Shown: piece by piece, positions 9,191 to 16,177 of the stretch
How positions within the stretch are numbered: the first letter of the stretch is position 1
Layout of the letters: every line of letters begins with the position of its first letter
Origin: CAYPCH01 sp964409165
Lineage (GTDB): Bacteria > Bacillota > Clostridia > Acetivibrionales > Acetivibrionaceae
NCBI GenBank assembly: GCA_964409165.1
Contig: CAYPCH010000025.1
Coordinates: 1 to 34,031 of the forward strand
DNA length: 34,031 nucleotides
Direction of reading: 5' to 3'
Notes under the pieces: generated by a model
Database searches by the model: none
The model's input: the letters and a program-made list of their open reading frames with translations, nothing else
Told to the model about the DNA's origin: nothing
Position numbers and translations under genes: made by a program

Positions 9191-9211
9191 AGGAATGCAA
9201 AAGGCATTCCT
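9191..9211 (-). terminator. Terminator for the 9210-9506 minus-strand gene
   Basis: An 8-bp stem AGGAATGC/GCATTCCT. Read on the minus strand it is followed by TTTTATATT, so it terminates the small minus gene. On the plus strand no T-run follows. Confidence 0.7.
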
Positions 9212-9506
9212 AATCATGATTAGAAAACTTTATTTTGTTATCTCTGGCGAATTTCGCCACCTCCTGTTTGTACTGGTCAAAATGCTCCCAGTCCATGGGT
9301 TTTGTAAGTATAATAGGTTTTTTCATACCTCTTGCATAAATTTCTATTTTTTCGGATGTTTTTTTAAAAAAAAGCTTTGATTCGGTGTAATATCCTATTC
9401 TGACTTGTTCAATATCATTATAGGAAAGATAAATCGGTTTACTGCTGACTCCGTTAATGGTTAGTACTGTCCAATCTCTGTCACAAGTAATAAGTCTGCT
9501 ACGCAT
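9210..9506 (-). CDS. Small protein of unknown function, possibly PH-like
   Basis: A 98-residue protein, not recognised as a named family. The start is supported by AAAGGGGG 9 bases before the ATG, and a hairpin with T-run overlaps its TAG stop. It is predicted soluble, has alternating short beta segments (WTVLTINGVSSKPIYLSYND, IEQVRIGYYTES) and ends with an amphipathic helix (WEHFDQYKQEVAKFARDN). That layout of several beta strands plus one C-terminal helix resembles small bacterial PH-like domains, but this is only a shape argument. It converges on the 784-residue secreted protein. Confidence 0.7.
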   Translation of the reverse strand: MRSRLITCDRDWTVLTINGVSSKPIYLSYNDIEQVRIGYYTESKLFFKKTSEKIEIYARGMKKPIILTKPMDWEHFDQYKQEVAKFARDNKIKFSNHD

Positions 9507-9774
9507 TATAATACCCCCTTTATTCCAATTCTATCTCTGTACATTTATGATATTCACATAAACGGTTCTATGTTGTTAAATGTGTTAATAATTATCTATA
9601 GTATAATGATATTTATTAAACTTTAAATATATGCACTTTACCTTTATTGATGCAATTTATTTATTGGGATTAATATAGTATAATAAAATCGCTTGTTATA
9701 ATTATATTATACCATAAATAAATATTTTCTTGTAGTGGTTAAAAGTAAATAAATACAAAGGGAGGTAATTCATA

Positions 9775-10644
9775 TTGAATAAGAATTACGAGAGTTTAGT
9801 TACATGGTTGTTTAAAACTGATGCAGTAAGAGTATGCCCTCAAAATAAACCCTTTTGGTATACATCTGGTACGATAGGTCCTTATTATGTGAACACTCAT
9901 TTTCTTTATGGCAGTGAAAAAAAAGCTAATGATCTATTGAAATTGATTGATATTGAAAAAGAAAATATTTTTACATGTCCGGAAAAGGTTCTTGACCAGA
10001 CGATGAAAAACTATAATTCCGACACTATATACAAAGGTCTTATAGATGCTATGTGCTCCTTTATAGGGGAAAATATAAATCTTGATGAGGTTGACTATAT
10101 TTCAGGAGGAGAGAGAAGGGACTGGTTTTTCTCCGCTATAACGGCAAAAATTCTTGATAAACCTCATATAACTATATATAAGGATATGACTTCTGTTGTT
10201 ACAGTCGGAAATAAAACAGAAGAACTCGACGATCTAGCCGGAAGTAAAGTGCTTCATATTGCAGACCTTATTACAGAGGCTTCAAGCTATGAGAGAGCGT
10301 GGATTCCGGTAATAAAAAACAAGGGCGGAGAAATAAAATGGAGTGTGGTGGTTGTTGATAGAAAACAGGGCGGCAAGGAACTTCTGAACACTTATGAAAT
10401 AGAGTCATTTTCTATGATAAATGTAGATATGGATCTTTTCCGCAAGGTGCTTTTGATGGGAATAATTAGCAAAGAACAATTTTCTATGCTTGAGAAGTAT
10501 ACAGAAAACCCTAAAGCTTCAATGGCTGATTTTTTAAGGAATAATCCTGAATTTTTAAAAGAGTCTTTGAATTCCGATGAGAAAACCAGGCAGAGAGCAA
10601 AACTTTTGATTGAAAACGATATATATGGTTTAAATAATGGATGA
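9775..10644 (+). CDS. Orotate phosphoribosyltransferase-like protein
   Basis: A 289-residue protein with a type-I PRTase core. The stretch DYISGGERRDWFFSAITAKILDKP followed by ITIYKD matches the OPRT substrate region, and VLHIADLITEASS (159-171) occupies the PRPP-loop position. The loop is unusual: the canonical two acidic residues before TTGGS are reduced to one aspartate (D164), and TTGGS is replaced by TEASS. An unrelated C-terminal tail of about 80 residues follows. It lacks neighbouring pyr genes, so a role other than UMP synthesis is possible. The start is TTG behind GGGAGGTAA with 8-base spacing. A 32-bp palindrome after the gene probably terminates it. Confidence 0.7.
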   Translation: MNKNYESLVTWLFKTDAVRVCPQNKPFWYTSGTIGPYYVNTHFLYGSEKKANDLLKLIDIEKENIFTCPEKVLDQTMKNYNSDTIYKGLIDAMCSFIGENINLDEVDYISGGERRDWFFSAITAKILDKPHITIYKDMTSVVTVGNKTEELDDLAGSKVLHIADLITEASSYERAWIPVIKNKGGEIKWSVVVVDRKQGGKELLNTYEIESFSMINVDMDLFRKVLLMGIISKEQFSMLEKYTENPKASMADFLRNNPEFLKESLNSDEKTRQRAKLLIENDIYGLNNG

Positions 10645-10693
10645 TTATATTATCAATATTGTTTAATACAGTTGTTGCAATATAAGTATGTTT

Positions 10694-10725
10694 ATAAAAT
10701 AGCAAGTATATACTTGCTATTTTAT
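10694..10725 (+). terminator. 32-bp perfect palindrome, probable terminator
   Basis: The half-site ATAAAATAGCAAGTAT is followed immediately by its exact reverse complement. The descending arm ends ATTTTAT, giving a modest U-tract. The position 49 bases after the PRTase-like stop fits a terminator; the symmetry could also serve a dimeric binding protein. Confidence 0.6.
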
Positions 10726-10790
10726 GTTACAATATGGAGATAATAAGTTAAGAATGGTGAAAAAATTACTTTCATTGCTTTTTTTTTAGT

Positions 10791-10820
10791 GCACCGCTAT
10801 TTTAAGCAAAATAGCGGTGC
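10791..10820. repeat. Perfect 13-bp stem hairpin upstream of miaB
   Basis: GCACCGCTATTTT (10791-10803) pairs exactly with 10808-10820 around the 4-base loop AAGC. It is preceded by a run of nine Ts (10779-10787) and is not followed by one, so it is not an ordinary terminator for either strand. It lies in the 73 bases before the miaB start. Confidence 0.75.
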
Positions 10821-10892
10821 GAAAAGTAGAAACAATATTTTGCTTATTTGTAAAAGGAAATTTGAAAGTGATATAAAAACGGAGGAATTAAT

Positions 10893-12332
10893 TTGAAAAG
10901 GTCTACTGAAAATTGTGAAAGTACACAAGTCTCTCAAGAAGAAATTATAAGGCAGAAGCAGTTTGCAGAAGAAGTAAAAGAAATAAATTATCAGAAAGAA
11001 GTGCAGAACGGAAAGAAAAAACTCTTTTACATAGCTACTTTTGGCTGCCAAATGAATGAGCATGACTCAGAAAAGCTTGCAGGAATGCTTGCGGAAATGG
11101 GATACGCACAAACGGAAAAAATGGAAGAAAGTGATTTGATTATATACAATACCTGTTGCGTAAGGGAAAATGCCGAATTGAAAGTTTTTGGACATTTAGG
11201 GATGTTAAAAAATGTGAAGAGGGATAATCCAGAGCTTATAATTGCTGTTTGCGGATGTATGATGCAGCAGGAAGGTGTTGTAAAACAAATAAAAAAGACT
11301 TATAGGCATGTTGACCTTGTTTTCGGAACTCATAACCTTTACAAGTTTCCAGAGCTTTTATACATGGTTATGAATGAAAAGGGGAGAGTAATAGATATCT
11401 GGGATTCAACCGGTCATATTGTTGAAGGTATACCTACTGAAAGAAAAGATGGAGTAAAAGCTTGGGTTACTGTAATGTACGGCTGTAATAATTTTTGCTC
11501 ATACTGTATTGTGCCTTATGTCAGGGGAAGAGAAAGAAGCAGAAAAATTGAGGACATATGTAAAGAGGTAATGACGTTGGGACGTCAGGGCTTTAAGGAG
11601 ATTACACTTCTTGGTCAGAATGTAAATTCATATGGCAAAGACTTTGGAGACGACACAAGCTTTGCTAAACTTCTCCATGAGATAAATAATATTCCGGGAA
11701 TAGAGCGAATCAGATTTATGACTTCTCACCCGAAGGATTTGTCAGATGAACTTATTGTAGCAATGAGGGATTTGAGAAAAGTAAGCAAACATCTACATCT
11801 TCCTATTCAATCCGGGAGTACTAGGATATTGAAGGAAATGAACCGTAAGTACTCAAAGGAAGACTATCTTGAACTTGTTTCAAAAGTCAAGGAAAATATC
11901 CCGGACATATCGCTGACTACAGATATTATTGTAGGCTTTCCAGGTGAAAATGAGGAAGACTTTAACGATACATTGGATGTATTGAAAAAGGTTAGGTATG
12001 ATTCGACATATAGTTTTTTGTATTCAAAAAGAACTGGTACTCCTGCTTCGAAAATGGCGCAGCAGGTTGAAGAGGAAGTTAAAAAGGAGAGGTTCCAAAG
12101 ACTTATTGAGGTTCAGAACACAATAAGCAAGGAAATTAACGATTCGTTTTCAGAAAAGGTAGTTGAAGTCCTGGTTGAAGGTATAAGTAAAACCAATGAA
12201 AAAATATTTACAGGAAGAACAGAAGGAAATAAAATTGTAAATTTTGAAGGAAATATGGACATGGTTGGCGAAATAAAAAAGATAAAAATAACAGCCGGTA
12301 AAACGTGGTCTCTTGAAGGAAATGTGTTATAG
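10893..12332 (+). CDS. miaB: tRNA-2-methylthio-N6-dimethylallyladenosine synthase
   Basis: A 479-residue radical-SAM methylthiotransferase that adds the methylthio group at ms2i6A37 of tRNAs reading UNN codons. The N-terminal UPF0004 domain supplies the auxiliary cluster ligands C52 (FGCQMNEHDSE), C88 (NTCCVRE) and C122 (VCGCMMQQ). The radical-SAM cluster is C198-x3-C202-x2-C205, followed by VPYVRGRERSR, and a TRAM domain forms the C-terminus. A charged N-terminal extension of about 40 residues precedes the conserved part, as in other Firmicute MiaB. The start is TTG, 7 bases after GGAGG. Bacillus has the same miaB-ymcA-mutS order, but here two secreted-protein genes lie in between. Confidence 0.96.
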   Translation: MKRSTENCESTQVSQEEIIRQKQFAEEVKEINYQKEVQNGKKKLFYIATFGCQMNEHDSEKLAGMLAEMGYAQTEKMEESDLIIYNTCCVRENAELKVFGHLGMLKNVKRDNPELIIAVCGCMMQQEGVVKQIKKTYRHVDLVFGTHNLYKFPELLYMVMNEKGRVIDIWDSTGHIVEGIPTERKDGVKAWVTVMYGCNNFCSYCIVPYVRGRERSRKIEDICKEVMTLGRQGFKEITLLGQNVNSYGKDFGDDTSFAKLLHEINNIPGIERIRFMTSHPKDLSDELIVAMRDLRKVSKHLHLPIQSGSTRILKEMNRKYSKEDYLELVSKVKENIPDISLTTDIIVGFPGENEEDFNDTLDVLKKVRYDSTYSFLYSKRTGTPASKMAQQVEEEVKKERFQRLIEVQNTISKEINDSFSEKVVEVLVEGISKTNEKIFTGRTEGNKIVNFEGNMDMVGEIKKIKITAGKTWSLEGNVL

Positions 12333-12461
12333 TATATATATTGTATGTAATATAAATTTTATACGTTATACAATTTCTACACTACGCTTAAATTAGTTTA
12401 TACCTATAAATAATCATTTTACGTTTATTTAAATAAGAAAGATGCAAAAGGAAGATAAAAG

Positions 12462-13637
12462 ATGAAAAAACTTTTGTTTTTTATTTTTACGGCTATTGTT
12501 TTGATATACGCAACAGGGGTGTTAGATAACCGAGTATTTGCCGTAGATAGACATTCAAATATTTCATTTAGCTTCTCTGATGAAATAAAAGTGCATAAAT
12601 CGAGTGACCTTGGCGAATATCCGGATTTACTTGAAAAAGTTCATGAGCTTAATGGTTCAAAACAGGTTATTATTGTTGCAGTAAAAAAAGAAAGTGACTT
12701 TAAAGCGATATTATATACATATGAACTGACCGAAGACGGATGGAAAAAACCTTTTCAGCAAATGAGTGCTGTTATAGGAGAGAAGGGGATGTCTGTCAAT
12801 AAGAAAGAAGGTGATATGAAAGCTCCTGCCGGAATATTCAAAATAGGAAAAGCTTTTGGCATTCCCGAGGAGTATTATCTGGATACAAAACTTTCATATA
12901 CGTGTACTACGTATAACGATTATTGGATTGATGACCCAGAATCGGTCGATTACAATAAATGGATAAATTATGCAGGAGACCCGGATAAAAGGTGGAAGTC
13001 CTTTGAAAGGCTCAGAATACCTCTATATAAGTATACTGTAGTAATCGAATATAACACTGAAACAATAATTAAAGGCAAAGGAAGTGCTATATTCCTTCAT
13101 CTTTGGAGAAATGCTGACGCTTCTACCAGCGGTTGTACAGCCCTTTCGGAGAAGGATATGCTGAAAGTACTCGGATGGCTTGACCCAAGCAAAAACCCTG
13201 TTATAATACAGGGCAGTGAGGATATGCTGGCTAATATGGCAAGCAACATTGAAGAAAGTGTTTTATACCCTGTAAAGGTTAAGTTTAATGATAGTGAAAT
13301 TGTTTTAGATGTTTGCCCCAGATTGATAAACGGAAGGGTTCTTGTACCTGTCAGAACGATTTTTGATAATATGAATATGGATATATCATGGGATGAGGTA
13401 AAAAGGACTGTTACCATTAAAAAGGAGGATACTGAAATAGTTCTTTTAATAGGGGACAAAACGGCACTTGTTAATGGTCAAAGTATTTCTTTAGATGTTG
13501 CGCCAGAGATAATTAATGGCAGAACGTTAATTCCGGTAAGATTTATAACAGAAAGCACCGGATACAAGATTGACTGGGATGAAAGTACAAGAACTGTACT
13601 TATTAAGGACTCAACTTTCCCACTTATAGTATTTTGA
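12462..13637 (+). CDS. Secreted YkuD-like L,D-transpeptidase/stalk-domain protein
   Basis: A 391-residue exported protein with a signal peptide at about residues 1-27 (cut near VFA). A catalytic region at about 60-255 ends in FLHLWRNADASTSGCTAL, where H213 and C225 in the S-x-G-C arrangement match the YkuD L,D-transpeptidase active site. Two Cu_amine_oxidN1 stalk repeats follow at about 268-385 (INGRVLVPVRTIF, INGRTLIPVRFITESTG). YkuD enzymes make 3-3 peptidoglycan cross-links or attach proteins to the wall; here the stalk repeats are C-terminal, the reverse order of the neighbour at 13773. The last eight residues (STFPLIVF) and the stop are supplied by the repeat element starting at 13609, so the native C-terminus may have been altered. 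Confidence 0.8.
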   Translation: MKKLLFFIFTAIVLIYATGVLDNRVFAVDRHSNISFSFSDEIKVHKSSDLGEYPDLLEKVHELNGSKQVIIVAVKKESDFKAILYTYELTEDGWKKPFQQMSAVIGEKGMSVNKKEGDMKAPAGIFKIGKAFGIPEEYYLDTKLSYTCTTYNDYWIDDPESVDYNKWINYAGDPDKRWKSFERLRIPLYKYTVVIEYNTETIIKGKGSAIFLHLWRNADASTSGCTALSEKDMLKVLGWLDPSKNPVIIQGSEDMLANMASNIEESVLYPVKVKFNDSEIVLDVCPRLINGRVLVPVRTIFDNMNMDISWDEVKRTVTIKKEDTEIVLLIGDKTALVNGQSISLDVAPEIINGRTLIPVRFITESTGYKIDWDESTRTVLIKDSTFPLIVF

Positions 13638-13746
13638 GGCTATGGTTGCTCACAAGTTAAGGTCAAAAAGTTTACTTTTTGACCGCGGTGAATAATGCTG
13701 GGTTAGCGGCAAAGAGCCTATAAATACTGTGAGAAAGTTGAGTTAA
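13609..13746 (+). mobile_element. MITE-like inverted-repeat element, complete copy
   Basis: The left arm 13609-13654 matches copies 1 and 3 at 45 of 46 positions. The right arm 13714-13746 is an imperfect inverted copy, with ACTCAACTTTC and CAC pairing with GTG and GAAAGTTGAGT. The middle holds a 10-bp hairpin (GGTCAAAAAG 13661-13670 with CTTTTTGACC 13675-13684). It has no ORF and spans about 138 bases. It starts inside the 3' end of the transpeptidase gene and ends 26 bases before the CAP-protein start, so it could also form a structured leader RNA. Confidence 0.7.
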
Positions 13747-13772
13747 GGAATAAAAACAAAGGAAGTGGAGTT

Positions 13773-15563
13773 ATGAAAAAGTTTTTTAATTTTATAATTT
13801 TAACAACTCTTTTAATTACTCTAATAAACACTTATGCTTATGCGGATCAAAGCAACTCAGAATTAAAAGTAAAACTTAACGGTATCGATATGCAGTTTGA
13901 CGAACAACCAACAATAGTTAATGACCGGACAATAGTTCCAATGCGTGCTATTTTTGAAGCATTTGGAGCTAAGGTTGACTGGAATGGTGAAACAAGAACT
14001 GTTACAGGGTCTAAGGACAATATTGCAGTTGTGTTGCAAATAGACAGTAATAAGGCTTTTGTTAACGGCAGACTGGTATTGCTTGATGTACCTGCTATGA
14101 TTATTGGTGCAAGAACGTTTGTTCCTGTAAGGTTTATATCTGAAAGTCTTGGTGCTAAAGTTGACTGGGATGGAAAAACAAGAACTGTTATTATTGATAA
14201 TCAAAAGCCAATAGCAATATCTACAGAAAAACCTATTCCAACACCAGTAACGACACCAACATTGACTTTAATGCCGACAGTAACACCCACATCGGAATCG
14301 ATATCAATACCTGCACCAAGACCTGAAAAAACATCAACAACCAAACCGACTTCTACACCAAAGGTTTCAAAAACACCGGAAGCAATACCAACAGATAAAC
14401 CTGTAGTGGTACAGACAGAAAAGCCGACACCAACATCGCTGGTCAATCCTACTGTGCCACCGACAAATAGACCGATGCCGACAGCAACATCAGTAACTTG
14501 GCCTGTGCGTACAAATACACCGATGCCTTTACAAACAGAGTCGCCAACATCAACAATTAAACCAACCTCAACACCTAAACCAACACCTAAACCAACGCCT
14601 AAACCAATCTCAACATCCAATCCAACATCAAAGCCTACTGCAACAATGGCTTTGGCACCTACACCGATTACTGCCCCGACAGCATCACCTACACCTGTAC
14701 ATGTTGATTCACCTGCGAGTGGAAGAATAGATGAATTAATGGGTGCATCAAGCAGTAAAATAGTTGAAATGTTTGGACAGCCGACGCGTAAAGATTTAAG
14801 CAAATATGGATTTGAATGGTATATATATAACAATGACTACAGTAAATACATGCAAATTGGAATTGGAAGCGGGAAAGTTGTGGGTGTATATACAAACTCT
14901 GAATCCTACAGATTTATGGAGAGTATTGGAGTCGGAACATCCAAAACCGCTACCGGAAATATTTTAGGCAGTCCTATATCCTATATTAGAAAGGGAAATA
15001 CAAGATACAATTTTTACAACTCAAATGAACAGGAGCTTTTCAATATTGATGATAAAATGTATGCTACAATTTTTTATGATATACATGAAGGAGGTAATGT
15101 AACAGCAATGCTTCTTATTGACAAAAATACAGAGCATTCGTTTGAAGGATATTTTGGAACACCGAGTGTTGAATTGATGGAAAGCTTTGAAAGGCAATTA
15201 TTTGATCTTGTAAATAGTGCAAGGGTAAGGTTTGGAAAGACTCCCTTTGATTATGATGAAAAACTTTCTGAGGTTGCCAGAGCACATAGTACCGATATGG
15301 GTGAAAATAATTATTTTTTGCACACCAATTTAAGTGGTCAGGATCCTTTTAAGAGAATGACACAAGCAGGTCTAACGTATCGGTCTGCTGCTGAGAATAT
15401 AGCTTGTGGGCAAACATCTGCAATATTTGCTCATGAAGGATGGATGAATTCCTCGGAACACAGGTCAAATATATTGGGCAATTGTAAAGCAATAGGGGTT
15501 GGTATTTATCTTGGTGGTAAACAAAATGCCTATTATACTCAAAACTTTTATACTCCTTATTGA
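13773..15563 (+). CDS. Secreted stalk-domain / CAP (SCP/PR-1) family protein
   Basis: A 596-residue exported protein. It has a signal peptide (1-24, ending YAYA); two Cu_amine_oxidN1 stalk repeats at about 33-144; a Thr/Pro/Ser-rich linker at about 145-312 with TPKPTPKPTPKP; a CAP-associated N-terminal domain at about 316-455 (IDELMGASSSKIVEMFGQP, then VGVYTNSES); and a CAP domain at about 467-596 with LVNSARVRFG, ARAHSTDM, HTNLSGQDPFKRM, AENIACG and WMNSSEHRSNIL. The two histidines and glutamate of the CAP cleft are present. Bacterial CAP proteins are secreted with mostly unknown substrates, and the linker suggests wall spanning. The SD site GGAAGTGGAG precedes the ATG. A repeat element forms its immediate upstream region. 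Confidence 0.9.
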   Translation: MKKFFNFIILTTLLITLINTYAYADQSNSELKVKLNGIDMQFDEQPTIVNDRTIVPMRAIFEAFGAKVDWNGETRTVTGSKDNIAVVLQIDSNKAFVNGRLVLLDVPAMIIGARTFVPVRFISESLGAKVDWDGKTRTVIIDNQKPIAISTEKPIPTPVTTPTLTLMPTVTPTSESISIPAPRPEKTSTTKPTSTPKVSKTPEAIPTDKPVVVQTEKPTPTSLVNPTVPPTNRPMPTATSVTWPVRTNTPMPLQTESPTSTIKPTSTPKPTPKPTPKPISTSNPTSKPTATMALAPTPITAPTASPTPVHVDSPASGRIDELMGASSSKIVEMFGQPTRKDLSKYGFEWYIYNNDYSKYMQIGIGSGKVVGVYTNSESYRFMESIGVGTSKTATGNILGSPISYIRKGNTRYNFYNSNEQELFNIDDKMYATIFYDIHEGGNVTAMLLIDKNTEHSFEGYFGTPSVELMESFERQLFDLVNSARVRFGKTPFDYDEKLSEVARAHSTDMGENNYFLHTNLSGQDPFKRMTQAGLTYRSAAENIACGQTSAIFAHEGWMNSSEHRSNILGNCKAIGVGIYLGGKQNAYYTQNFYTPY

Positions 15564-15723
15564 AATACCATTCCAAGTAATGATAGAAATATTTTTTATA
15601 CAAAAATTTTTTTTTTGATGAGATTTATGATACAATATGTAAATAAAGAGAGAGAGTTGACTGTAATAATTACTGAAATAACATTTACAGACTTAATAAT
15701 TTTTTAATCAAAGGGTGATAGGT

Positions 15724-16110
15724 ATGGATATTATTACGAAGGCAAAAGAACTTGGTACTATGATAAGCACTTCTGAGGAGATGACCAATTTTAGAAGATG
15801 GGAAGAGAGTCTTCAAAGAGATAATAAAGCGAAGGTCATATTACAGGAGTATCAGCATTTGCAGACTGAAATGCTGAGAGCTGCCCAGGAAGAAACAGAC
15901 AAAAGTGTGGTTGACGAAATAAAGGAAAGACTTATTTTAAAGCATGACGAAGTAAGTGATTCCGAGATAATAACAAATTATCTTGAATCAAAGAACAGAT
16001 TGGATAAGCTTATTAAAAAAGTAAATGATGTTCTTATATATTTAATTACCGGTGAGGAATCATGTTCTTCTGCCAGCAATGGCTGTAGTTCATGTAGCGG
16101 ATGCAAGTAA
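15724..16110 (+). CDS. YlbF/YmcA (RicF/RicA-like) family protein with Cys-rich tail
   Basis: A 128-residue helical protein. The core (ITKAKELGTMISTSEEMTNF, RWEESLQRDNKAKVILQEYQ) fits the Com_YlbF family, and the C-terminus ends with four cysteines in CSSASNGCSSCSGCK. In Bacillus, RicA/RicF/RicT form a complex that carries Fe-S clusters and directs RNase Y processing, and ymcA lies between miaB and mutS, the position seen here. A metal- or cluster-binding tail is an inference from the cysteines. ATG15724 is chosen because AAAGGG lies 8 bases upstream; GTG15715 would overlap that SD site. mutS begins 67 bases downstream. Confidence 0.85.
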   Translation: MDIITKAKELGTMISTSEEMTNFRRWEESLQRDNKAKVILQEYQHLQTEMLRAAQEETDKSVVDEIKERLILKHDEVSDSEIITNYLESKNRLDKLIKKVNDVLIYLITGEESCSSASNGCSSCSGCK

Positions 16111-16177
16111 TGATATATATGGCTGAGGTTTATCTTTTTGATCAGCAACGATAATAATGGTACGTGGGGTAATAAAA

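Noticed and set aside
9195..9380. Plus-strand 61-codon ORF
   Set aside because: It lies wholly antisense to the better supported 98-residue minus-strand gene and has no SD site.
12340..12376. Terminator after miaB
   Set aside because: An imperfect AT-only inverted repeat (ATTGTAT with ATACAAT) without GC pairs or a T-run; too weak to call.
13655..13746. c-di-GMP (GEMM) or other known riboswitch
   Set aside because: GCTGGGTTAGC and GGCAAAG strings recall GEMM, but their order is wrong and the region is the right half of an inverted-repeat element found elsewhere.
14201..14833. Minus-strand Val/Gly-rich 210-codon ORF
   Set aside because: Antisense of the Thr/Pro linker in the CAP protein, which has a signal peptide and recognised domains in the plus frame.
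6828..15563. Copper amine oxidase enzymes
   Set aside because: Only the N-terminal stalk-type repeats are present; no catalytic amine oxidase domain or topaquinone site is seen.
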